Positions 23,931-34,329 of a DNA stretch of 64,000 nucleotides are shown here, piece by piece. This stretch comes from Polyodon spathula (lineage: Eukaryota; Chordata; Actinopteri; Acipenseriformes; Polyodontidae). A program made the translations under genes and the position numbers. Location of the stretch: contig NC_054538.1 of the NCBI RefSeq assembly GCF_017654505.1, forward strand, positions 53,989,786-54,053,785, given 5' to 3'. The notes below the pieces were generated by a model. That model was not told where the DNA came from. It searched no databases and saw only the letters and a program-made list of their open reading frames with translations. Within the stretch, counting starts at the first letter, position 1. Each line of letters opens with the position of its first letter.

Positions 23931-24546
23931 TAGGGCTTCTGATTTTCCATTTTAACCAATAAAACACCCCTGATACAAAAAAAAATGACGTTGCCTTTAC
24001 CCTTTTCCCATTAAAAAATAAAACCTACTACAAAAATAATATTAATTACAATTCCTGGTGCTGCTGGGCAATGTCCCGCCTTGCTGACTTGCATGGTTGA
24101 TTCGTTCTGAATGCTTTTAACCCGCCCCAACTACTGAGTGACAGCACATTCCTACATTTCTATTGGAGACTCTACTTGCGACATTTAAAACGACATTACA
24201 GTAAGGATTTAAAACAGAATTGCAAATTGTGGCGAAATGTAAAAAAATGCCCTACACACAAAAACCCCAGAAGATGTGCCCGTGACCATAAGGATTTTGT
24301 TGTGGAAGACAGCAAAGGAAAGAAGGTGCAAATGAAGTGTGCAAGTACTGTCAAGTTACTACTACACATACTTTGAAAGAAGAAAATGCCTAAGCAATTT
24401 AGAAAGTAACTGAAAACACTAATTTTATACAGTATATAAAAAGCGAAAGCCCCCCCCCCCAAAAAAAATAATGTACCTAAAACTCAAAAAAAGCTAAAAA
24501 TAAGCACCAAAAAAAAACAGAATAATGAATAAAAACAGAAGCCCTA
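23931..24546 (+). mobile_element. hAT-type MITE with exact 8-bp target duplication
   Basis: 616 bp bounded by perfect 11-bp inverted ends (TAGGGCTTCTG / CAGAAGCCCTA) and an exact 8-bp duplication ATTATATT (23923-23930 and 24547-24554), the hAT hallmark. It encodes only a short remnant, CARDHKDFVVEDSKGKKVQM, that may derive from a BED-finger region. It is collinear with the older copy at 18979-19665. Confidence 0.85.
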
Positions 24547-24554
24547 ATTATATT

Positions 24555-24907
24555 GTATAGCTCCAAGTTTTTTTATATATAAATCTAGAATGCATAATAT
24601 TGTATAGCTCCAAGTTTTCCCACAGCGATTTTTCCCACTCTTCAGTGATTACATTGTGGAACAAAGTCTTAAAGCCAGTCTTTGCATTCCTCCTCCTCTT
24701 CTTTTTTTTTTAAACAACGATGGCACTTTATTACAATAACACTTTATTTAAAGCAGCTGCAATGTACCATAGCAGTGAAATTATACTCAGGTTTCTTTTG
24801 TTTAATTTTGTTCAGATTTATGATCTATTTTCACTGAAGCTGTATCTGTATTGTTGTCTTTGTGAGGGCTAAAGCTGATTAGCATGTTTTCCTATTTCTC
24901 CTTGCAG
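24555..24907. other. last crim1 intron, 3' part
   Basis: Unassigned intron ending with acceptor TTTCTCCTTGCAG at 24907. Confidence 0.7.
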
Positions 24908-25084
24908 CCTACATGTTTGAACAACCAGCTGGTGTACGTGGACTGTAAGAAAGGCACAATGGTCCAGATAGACAGTCCTCAGCGGATGCTGAGGATGGCA
25001 GACCCAGACTCCAGATACAGCGGCTCCTACAGCATGCCAAAACAGAACAACCTGCAGGCAGACAACTTTTACCAGACAGTGTGA
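24908..25084 (+). CDS. crim1: crim1 terminal coding exon: cytoplasmic tail and stop
   Basis: Starts in phase 0 right after the acceptor and ends with TGA at 25082-25084. It encodes 58 residues: PTCLNNQLVYVDCKKGTMVQ..., then PQRMLRMADPDSRYSGSYSM..., then KQNNLQADNFYQTV. The tail is nearly identical to mammalian CRIM1 as remembered, including the last ten residues. It is the intracellular part of the protein, reported to contact junctional proteins. The strong conservation of a tail with no catalytic domain implies binding function. The stop position matches the family. Confidence 0.96.
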   Translation, partial: PTCLNNQLVYVDCKKGTMVQIDSPQRMLRMADPDSRYSGSYSMPKQNNLQADNFYQTV

Positions 25085-27475
25085 GGAACTACTGCACCAT
25101 CAGAAACAGAACACACTTGACTTACCTGTTATCTGAAACAGACAAAATGAAACAAAACAAAATAAAAACACAAAAAAAAAACATGCATAATTATAATTGC
25201 GCGCTTGTCACATGGATTGTATTGGGGTTGTGGACTCATGTGCAGCTCTGGAATATGACAGATTCTGTCTCCTGCAGCGTGCCAGAAAAATAGCATTCCT
25301 GCTTTTCCTCTTGTGATCTTCTGACCAAGTGTTTCATAGAACACTGTAGCACCAAAGTTCTATGTTACTAAATGTGTATTTGCTTGTAATATTGCTGTAG
25401 ATGAATCAGGCCATTAGTGTGGAAGTTGTCTTTCAGACTGGCAGAAGAACATGGGGGATCTCTAACCAGACGCCTGGACATTGGCTTTTCTTGCTGCTCT
25501 GAACCTGCTTTTGACGAAGCCTAACCCACTAAAAGGACAATCCCTAATGGATGAAGCAGTGTGACCTTTTAGCCTTTGCTCGGCGCATTATCGTAGACTG
25601 GAATCTTCCAAGGCCACAGGCCTTGTGTATTTGCGCAATCTTCACAACGGAGGGTTTACGCTTAAAATAAACACATGCTTTTTTTTTTTTTAATCCATAA
25701 AACAAAAAAATTAACAAAAAAAGGGTGGGTTGATGTTGAACATATAAACTACGATATACTGTGTGCTGCTTATATTTTTCAAATGGCCAGTTTTGACAGG
25801 ACAGGTAGCAAAGGACTTGAGACCTACTATTTTCTTTGTTTGAGCACTGGATCCTGATGCGATTGTACTAGACAGAAGCCTGATGCCTATTTCGTCTTGG
25901 TCAGCTTCAAATCTTAGTGAGTTTTCTGTGGGTTCTGAAGGTTGGAAGAACAAGATAATATATTTCTCTAAGAGTAAAAAGAGACTGATTTTTCTTTTTT
26001 TTTTTAATTAATTTACTGGTTATGCAGACTTAGAAGCTGCTTCGAAGCTAGGGAGCTGCTTAATTGTATATTACTCAAGCACCTTTTTTTTTTTTTCTTT
26101 TGAAGCTCATACAAAATGGAGATTATGCTTCTTATAACATTATCTTATAGGAATATTTATGTAAATATTTTATGCTAAAACAAAAAATATTGTATATATA
26201 TATATTAAATATATATATATAATTTCCTATGTTTTTTCCTGTTGAATGTATTTATAACTAAGAGAGATTTTATCTGGAACTGAAATAGCTGAACAGGCAT
26301 TCTATATCGATGCTTGATTACTTGTGAGTTTGCGACGAAAAAGGAAGAGCATCTCATTCTGCTTAGAATTTTATTTTGCGCCTTTAATTTGCTGATAGCT
26401 TGGCCACTTAAAATGTATTTTTTGTTTTTTTTCTAAAATGTTAGACTCCTTCGCCTTAAAAGCTTTTGAAAGAGCACATTGCTTACAAGGCAGCAGAAAG
26501 TGTGGCACTCATTGAATTGTTTGAAAAGCATGGCTTTCTGCTAATAATAATAATAAAACACACTAACTGTTTCTGATGTCGAAACTACTAGAATGTCAGA
26601 AATAAGCTTGGAATTTGTGGTGGTTTGTCTGGGGTGTAACTTTATTATTAATGTTGATTTTGACAGCACTTTTACATAGTAATTACCTGTTTATGTCATG
26701 GCTGGGTTTTTTTTTTTTTTTTTTTTTTTTTTAAAGTGTGTAATGAAAGAGTTGCCCTTTTTGCTAAATGTGAAAGTAAATTGTACTTTTGTTTTGTAGT
26801 GGAATTTTCAAGTATTGTTGTAAATACTTGGGTGGAATTTGCTGAAAAACAAACAAATCAATCTAATTTATTATTTTAATGACCTAATTTATTAATCTGA
26901 AAAAAAATGTTAAATATATACAAGAACAAAAGATGTTCCTAGTTGTTTGTGACAGAGAACCTGGAAATGCTTTTGTTTCCTTAGAAAAAGGGTGGAGGGA
27001 AGGTAAAAAAAAAGTTGCTATAAGGGTTTTTTTTTTCTGAACACACACACAAGTACAGTATCATCAGCTTCTGTTTTGATTGGTCTCCTGCTGTACAGAC
27101 AGCAAAAGAGAAGACATTAATTCCTTACCAAACAAACAGTCAATATTTTAAAAAGTAAACTTTCCTGTTATCGTATATGTTGGCTTTGGCGAGTTATATT
27201 ATAAAATATGAATATGATGTAGGATTTGGTGTAAAAATGTTTAGGTTTCTTTCTTTGTTTTTTTTTCCGTAAATACTGTATCCCTGAAACTGTTGATTGT
27301 GCTCTTGTAATATTATTTCTAAAGGAAACTAGATAAATATGTGGCACTTGGAGTTCCTTGCTGTTTTGCAGATCGCTTGTTTACTTTTTTCTTTTTTTTT
27401 GTTTTAACTGTAAAGCAATTTCCTGTATTTTTTGTTTTGGCTGTTGGCAGCATAATAAATCATTTAAAAATGGAT
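25085..27475 (+). other. crim1: crim1 3' UTR with polyadenylation signal
   Basis: About 2.4 kb of AT-rich sequence with no transposon ends, similar in length to the 3' UTR I recall for mammalian CRIM1. AATAAA occurs at 25664 (possible proximal site) and at 27453-27458, followed by a TG-rich stretch (GGATTGTGTG), the best terminal site. It holds an AT dinucleotide block near 26189-26222 and long T-runs at 25678 and 26706. The end point is inferred. Confidence 0.7.
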
Positions 27476-27566
27476 TGTGTGATTTATTTATTTCCCCTTC
27501 AAGTATGAAATGTAACCATTCCCTAATGGGTGTTTATCTCCTAAAGACCCAAAACCTGAATAAGCT
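27476..27566. other. downstream flank of crim1
   Basis: Short unassigned stretch. The AAGCT at 27562-27566 is the left target duplication of the next element. Confidence 0.7.
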
Positions 27567-28683
27567 TGTGGCAGTGCGATTGCCCTGCACAGTGGTAAAT
27601 TAGTGTTGGTGTGGTTTATATGTGGGAATGGGTTTATTTTGTGACGTTTTGGTACTTGATTAGTTTGATTGTATTATTGTTTACAGACGGGTGCTCGATT
27701 GAGACTTGCTGCCTGCTATGCTTGGTTGAGGGAAGGGCAGCAAGTGATTGGCTGTGCTGGTCCTCAATCAGCAAGTGGGCGGGTCTCGACCGAGTGTCCG
27801 TCAGTTTAAAAACATCCGCGGGAGATTGCTCGGGGCTGCTGCAAGGCCTGCCGTTTTCACGGCACCTTTTGAGTTATAGTTTGGGGTATTGTGTTTTATT
27901 TTGCACTTTTTGTACGGTTTACTGTATTTGTCCTCTGTGCGTTACCATCGCTGGTAACGTCACATGACCGCCTTTATTTTACTTTCATTTTCTGTTTTTG
28001 TTAATAAATCCTGCGCGCCTGTGCCGGCGTTTCAACACCACCTCAGTCTCTCTATATGCTTGAACAGCGGCTACCCACACGCGTTACTCGAGGAAGACCC
28101 TGTCACATATGGTGTCAGAAGTGGGATTCCGCTGCATCCTGCCGAAGCAAGGCTAGATGGCTACAGAGAGACAGGAGGAGCAAACCCCTGAATTTTATTT
28201 TATTTTTTTTGGTGTTGAAACGCCGGCACAGGCGCGCAGGATTTATTAACAAAAACAGAAAATGAAAGTAAAATAAAGGCGGTCATGTGACGTTACCAGC
28301 GATGGTAACGCACAGAGGACAAATACAGTAAACCGTACAAAAAGTGCAAAATAAAACACAATACCCCAAACTATAACTCAAAAGGTGCCGTGAAAACGGC
28401 AGGCCTTGCAGCAGCCCCGAGCAATCTCCCGCGGATGTTTTTAAACTGACGGACACTCGGTCGAGACCCGCCCACTTGCTGATTGAGGACCAGCACAGCC
28501 AATCACTTGCTGCCCTTCCCTCAACCAAGCATAGCAGGCAGCAAGTCTCAATCGAGCACCCGTCTGTAAACAATAATACAATCAAACTAATCAAGTACCA
28601 AAACGTCACAAAATAAACCCATTCCCACATATAAACCACACCAACACTAATTTACCACTGTGCAGGGCAATCGCACTGCCACA
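27567..28683 (+). mobile_element. LTR insertion with inverted LTRs
   Basis: The left part is a full LTR (27567-28107, TGTGGCAGTG...CTGTCACA, about 541 bp, AATAAA at 28003). After two bases comes a primer-binding site starting TGGTGTCAGAAGTGGGATTC (28110), which matches the 3' end of tRNA-Leu(CAA) as I remember it. About 80 bp of leader follow. Then 28210-28683 is the exact reverse complement of 27567-28040 (474 bp). So both outer ends are LTR 5' ends (TGTGGC...GCCACA). The whole is flanked by exact AAGCT duplications (27562-27566, 28684-28688). The 118-codon ORFs on opposite strands are identical because of the symmetry and are not genes. Confidence 0.88.
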
Positions 28684-28688
28684 AAGCT

Positions 28689-29049
28689 ATACCAAAGCTT
28701 CTCAGCCAACTTACCTTCCCAGGGATCAAGCAACATAAGTCAGCTGACTTTGTGCTCTTCCCCCAGGCTGCAGTAGCTCTGGACTGGAGGTATTTATTAC
28801 AAGACAGTTTGTGTAATTAAAGTAATTCTTATTACTTTATTTTGTGTGAGAGAAATCTTTTTTCATTGTATTTTTCTTTTTTCACAGACACTAAGCGCAG
28901 GCTTGTCTGCAGTGCGTGCTGCGACACACGTGTAATGAGAGCAGCTGCTGGGTTCAGAAGCTGCACAGGACCGAGAGGATGCTTCGGTTGTGGTTGCTTG
29001 ATGCCGTTTTAACAGCTGTTGCATCACCATTATGAGGGCTGTTAGTGCA
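28689..29049. other. unassigned spacer
   Basis: No gene or repeat recognised. The last part may belong to the 5' untranslated end of the DIRS-like element. Confidence 0.4.
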
Positions 29050-29729
29050 TTCTAACAAGCAGGCTTTCTTCAATCTCGTGTGAGTACAGACTGAGTGGTT
29101 TTGCTAGTAGCTTGCACAGTTGGGCATCCCTGTACAGTGCTACCTGCGGTAACTGCGAACAGGTGGACCCCTACCTTACCGTTACCGAGGTCACCGACCC
29201 GCTCCATCCCCGACCCAGTACGAAGCTGGTCTTGTTCAGGTCTTGAACAGCCCCGTACACAGCATTGCTACTTGCATAATGCCTGGGTTTATCCCTGCGA
29301 GACACGCTAGGCCAGTGTTGAGGACAAAACACGGCAGATGCTCTTCTTGCCTGGGGCCAGAGCACGCAAAGGAGGCACTGGTGAACTGCAGCTTCTGCAA
29401 GTTTTGTAAACAGTTCGCCAAGCACATGCTGGAGAAACATCTCTCCCTCAGCTCTAGAGAGGGCTCTGTGTTCCTTACTCCTGCACAACGCTCTTCCCAT
29501 CACTCTGTTAGAGAGGTGGCTGCATGTGTGTGTGTGTCCATGGCTCTCTGCCAAGGGAGAGTTGCCAACGCGCGCAGGAAGCAGTCTTCACGGTCTTCCT
29601 CATCCTCCTCTGCCTCTCCTCTGAGGAAGAAAAACAATTCATGAGCTTTAAAACCTTTTTATTATTATTATTAGAGATGGAGAAGTTGTTATTGAGTGAC
29701 CATTCAGCACCGCCTGCCCCCTTGGAGTC

Positions 29730-30561
29730 TGTGACAGGGTAGCGTCACTGGCAAGCTGTTTCGACCAGGAAGGAGTCTCGGAGACAAGGAAGCTGCAGGT
29801 TTAAATGGGCTAATGCTCACTTTAATAATCAACAGAAAAACACATTAGCAAAAGAAGTCGGCACAACAGCCAAAATAAAAGGTCTACGAAATACCTGCAT
29901 AAACGTAAACAAACAGATGGGACAAGACAGCACGGAACACGGAAAAAATATCCAACTCTAACTCTAATTCTTACTTTCTAATGAACACCCGTGATCACCC
30001 TATTTATACAGCTGTGGCTGGAGCCTTAATTAACCCTTTGCGGTCCATTTATTCAGCGCCTGTTAGGTACGTCAGGTCCAATTTATTTTCACACGCACTG
30101 TTTATTTTACACACACTGTTTAAAAATTGAACGTCAGTCCGCCCCCCCCCCCCCCCAAAGTAAAACTGGTTTAAAGGGCATTGCAATGCTTAGCGACATC
30201 AGTACTGCATCTCCAGCCAAGCCCCACCCAGTGTTTTTTTCACATACCACTTTATAGACGTGGATACTGATAAATCCTCGATAATGCAATCCAAGCCATT
30301 ATTCTATTGCTATAACATCTCAAATAGCTCTGCAAATGTCTGATATTCTTTGAGCGCTGGATGCGGAAGCAGCTATCTCTGGAAAGGGAAAATCGTAATG
30401 TCAGACCTGGTTCGACATTGGACAGCAAAGGAATCATTTATTCAATTCACAGCTCCAGCCACATTCCCACATGTTTTTTAGGGAAAAATTCAACACCCTC
30501 CCTGCCGTTATTCCCCACACCAACACACACACTGGCAGGGCTTTCCCTGCATACTGCCACA
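29730..30561 (-). mobile_element. solo LTR inserted in DIRS gag
   Basis: On the minus strand it reads TGTGGCAGTATG...CCCTGTCACA, with TATAAATAG-type promoter sequence near 30005 and ATTAAAG near the 3' part. The flanks are GAGTC (29725-29729) and GGGTC (30562-30566), a 5-bp duplication with one mismatch. The DIRS gag frame continues on either side. A piggyBac MITE is inserted inside. The GTGGCTGGAGC block is shared with the LTR ending at 46809. Confidence 0.7.
30034..30431. mobile_element. piggyBac-like MITE, family B, inside the LTR
   Basis: The left end CCCTTTGCGGTCCATTTATT follows TTAA (30030-30033). The right end GACATTGGACAGCAAAGGA has lost its TTAA. It is inverted relative to the 1840-2415 copy and shares CAGCGCTCAAAGAATATCA and the TGCTGAATAAAT-type end. 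The C-run at 30137-30151 lies inside it. Confidence 0.7.
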
Positions 30562-32560
30562 GGGTCCCAGGGGGCTACTAGCATAGATTGGCAGCAGGAT
30601 GACATGCTGTCCATCACCATCTCTGAGGAGGTCGTCCTGGGATCACCCAGCTACAGCTCCTGCTGTTTCCCGTCTATGGACACCCCATATAGGGTGCACG
30701 ATGTGGAGAAACTGGGCCTGGCCAAATTTCCACCAGTAGAGGCTTCCATTGTCACGCAGGTACAGGCGCCTAATTCAGCGCTTTTGTTCAAGGATGGTAT
30801 CTGCACCACCAAACAGTGCCGGGTCTCAGAGGTTATCCCCAAGCGTGCCTATTCAGCTAGTGTGCTCGCCACGCGGCTTATCAACTTTAATAGTATTCTG
30901 GTAACCTACCAGTCCTATTTGCTGAAGTCCCTCTCTGGCAGCCGCAGGTCCTCACGAGAAGAACTGGATCAGCTGTGCCTGGTTTAATAAGAACCTACTC
31001 TGTTTGTCAAGACTGAAGAGGCAGGTTGTAGGTATAAACCTGGCTGCGCTAGTAGCCACATACAGGCAGCTTTGGTTTTCCCAGGCATGCTTGCCTGACA
31101 GGGACAAAGCAGACGAGATGCTGCGGGATGATGGCTTCAGACTGTTCCTTGACCTTAGAGAGGTCAACCTGTTTGTGACCTGAAGGAGGTTCAAAATGTT
31201 GATGATGCAACAGCTGTTGCAGTCAATCAAACTGGTTCACCACGGTGGACCTCAAAGACACCCACACGTTTGGGCCTTACGGTGAATCAGATGAAGAGCC
31301 AGCTCACACCTTCTTAGACTACCTCCTATCTAGGTATGTGCTTGGACTCCATGTGCATGCTGTCCACACTGTCGGACAGCAGAGTGCAGAGAATAGCCAC
31401 CTGTTTAGAGCTATTTCAGTTGAACAAAGTGCCGCAACCTGCTCAGTCAGGCGTGGAGGACCTTAAGGCATCCCGACCCATCGAGCCTGCAGTTCTGGAT
31501 CTGGCCCTTGAACAGTCTATCCAATAGGATTATTGACACCCTGAAAAATGCCAGAGCAGCATGCACACGTTCCCAGTAAGGGTACAAGTGGGGTGTCTTT
31601 CAGACGTGTTGCCTGCCTCGGGGTTCAACCCCACAGCCTGTCCTATGGCAGATATGCTGCAATTTTTGCAGGACCTGTTTAAAGAGGGGAAATCCCCCAG
31701 TACATTTAAAGGTCTATATGGCAGCTATTTCAGCTTGCCCAGTCAAAACTGACTTGATCTCCTTATGAGCTCGCTTCCTGGTGGGTCAATTTTTGAAAGG
31801 AGCTTAATAGCTTTGGCCGCCCATAAAGGATATTGTTCCTTGCTGGAAGCTTAACGTGGTGCTTGGTGCATGCAGCCTCCATTTTAGCGCTTGCATTCAA
31901 CTGAGCTGACGTTTTTAGCACTCAAACCAGCTTTCCTGCTGGCAGTGAGATGCAGGCATTTTCAGTTGCGAAAGCCTGCTTAATTTTTGCAGAAGCTAGG
32001 ACAAAGGCTACGCTCTGTACCAATCCTGCTTTTCTGCCAAAGACTATCTCGGCATTTCATATCAATCAGTCTGTGGAATTGGAGGCTTCCTTCCACCACC
32101 TTTCCAGTCTGACATGGAGCGACAGCTCCGTACTCACTCCCCAGTGTGGGCCCTGGTGTACTACATTAACAGGACGAAGAGTTGGAGACACACTGAACAA
32201 TTTTTTTGTCTACTATGGGGCGAAGTCCCATGGTCAGCCCTGTCTAAACAGATACAGTCAGGACTTTCCCCCTTCAGAGAAGCTCACTGCCCATTCCACC
32301 AGGAGTATGGTAACTTTGTGGCCTTATTCCAGGGTGCATCTGTCAAGGACATTTGCAATGCAGTAGTTTGTGCTACTTCCAATATCTTCACTAGGTTCTA
32401 CAGACTAATGTCGTGGATCATCAAACACCTGGCTTTGGAACTAGATTGTTAAGGATGGCTTCCTTGCTACTGGGGTTCATAATGGTAACACAAGGCAGCC
32501 TCAGCTTAGCCTTGTAGCATTCCATTGCAACGGCTGTGGTATACTCACCGATTAGGTAAT

Positions 32561-34329
32561 GGTTACATTTCTATTTCCGGGAACCAGAGTTATGACAATA
32601 ACCTAATGTTTTCTATAGCATAACCTATGTTTTTGCTATTTTTTTAAATGTTTGTTCCAAATATTGAATGCCTGGAGAGGGTAAGCCAGTGTCAGTTTGG
32701 CTCAATTAGCACTGTACTTTCCAATGTGTCAAACTCCAGGGACAAATAAAAGAATCATCATTTTATTGAGACAAAAAATACACTTCCTGTTATCCCATTC
32801 CAAATATTGTTTTAAGAAATGCTATCACACAACATCAAAACCAATGGGCCAATAAAAATGAGCCAATAAGTACTATGTGGCAACCTTTCTGTGCCAACCG
32901 GAGAAAGGGCACAGAGCTACAACAGTGCATTGCTAAAATTGTTAATAGTACATTCTCGGGCATTTCACAGCAGACTTCACAGTATAATCTCAAAACAATG
33001 TGATCAGTTTATATATGTAGCGATATGTTAAGTATAACTCACAAATTCTATAGATATAGACACCTTTAGACTGTTGCTGTAATATAAAAAAAATCACTGA
33101 AAAATCACACAAGCAAGTTGAACTTCCTATGTACCGTAAACAATAAAGCCTTTGCTTGCAGTCCTTAAGGTCACATCATCGAATCCCACTGTTTTAATAC
33201 AACAGTACCAATTTTATAATATACAGTAGTAGTGATAGTCTTTCTTTAAAAATTGCATTGGTTAAAGATTAATCTTTTACCATAATTACAATACCATTAT
33301 TACAATACAGGAGGTTATATTGAAAGTTCCAATTTGGCCTTAGAATTGGCCTTTGGCCCTACTGATATCGTGCAGCTTTCTTAAACTGGGTTTCCACTAA
33401 GTTTTTAGTTCATGTTGAAGAACTGCAAGTGCAGCCTGCCTCATTTGGTCACCAAAAAAATAACAAGAGAAACATAACGAAAAACCCAGATGTAGTGTTA
33501 CACAAATACAAAAAAATAATGATAAGAAGAAGAAAGCGCTGTTTACTATCCATGTAATATTTGCTGAAAATTATTTATTATTACATTTATATTTATTATA
33601 AACATATTAAACACGTTGTAATGAAGCCCCTCTTTGTCAGGATGGCCCTGGGCTCTATCATGGCTTTTGTGTGGGTGTGTCAAATTGGGTGTGTAATTAT
33701 ACAGTTTTGCACTGTTTGCACACTTGTAATCACAAATAAGCAAACACAGGAGCAAAACAAAACATGACCAAACTATTCAAAATAAACAAACCCCCAAACA
33801 CCCAAGCTACGGCTATCCCAGTGTTTTTCCCTCTCTTTCTGTTTCTACTCTCGCTCTCCACTTCACACTCCTACACAACCTCCTACACATCTTCCCAAAA
33901 GAAACATTTCTTCTACCTTTTATATCATATGGGGGTTGATTGTTTCAATCATGCTAGTTTACTATGTTTTGGGGCCCAACGTTACTTTGGTTTGTCCTTG
34001 GTAGGTACCCATGATAGATGCTACTCAAAGCTAGTGTACATTTAATTGCTTGGGACAGAACATTCTAGACTTAAAGCAATCAGCTATCTGATAATAACCA
34101 AACATGAAGATAGCAAAAGTATAATGGATGAAAGGGTTTTGTTCTATATGTATGTATTATTCCTTGCAAAGAGCTGCATTTTTCTATTAGCTTCAGTATT
34201 TTTCCATAACCTTTACTTATAAAAACAACTGAACTATAAAGTACTATCATTTTAGTCAAAATGACAATAATTTGAAAAGTTGAATTCATGTTGTCATATA
34301 AAATAAAAAAAATAAATAAATAAAAAATA
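32561..34329. other. unassigned intergenic DNA
   Basis: About 1.8 kb of AT-rich sequence, including a simple stretch of AAATAAAT units at 34310-34325. No convincing ORF or repeat family. Confidence 0.5.

Larger units (their letters stand above)
29050..32560 (+). mobile_element. DIRS1-like tyrosine-recombinase retrotransposon, degenerate
   Basis: On the + strand, gag begins near 29243: HGRCSSCLGPEHAKEALVNC and FCKQFAKHMLEKHL. Its second half resumes after an LTR insertion at about 30562-30987. RT remnants follow at 31120-31480: FRLFLDLREVNLFV, then FKMLMMQQLLQSIKLV, then SMCMLSTLSDSRVQR. Next is a tyrosine recombinase: N-terminal core at 31620-31750 (ACPMADMLQFLQDLFKEGKS) and catalytic part at 32210-32450 with the HST-R box (AHSTRSMVTLWP) and, one frame over, DICNAV...FTRFYRL. 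The RT lacks its active-site region. The gag-RT-YR order matches DIRS. Terminal repeats were not resolved, so the limits are approximate. Confidence 0.8.

Noticed and set aside
25072..25084. PDZ-binding motif at the CRIM1 C-terminus (YQTV)
   Set aside because: A class I motif needs Ser/Thr at position -2; here it is Gln, with Thr at -1.
27611..28639. Two identical 118-residue ORFs on opposite strands
   Set aside because: They are mirror images in the inverted LTR arms. The sequence has no protein family features, and both lie in LTR DNA.
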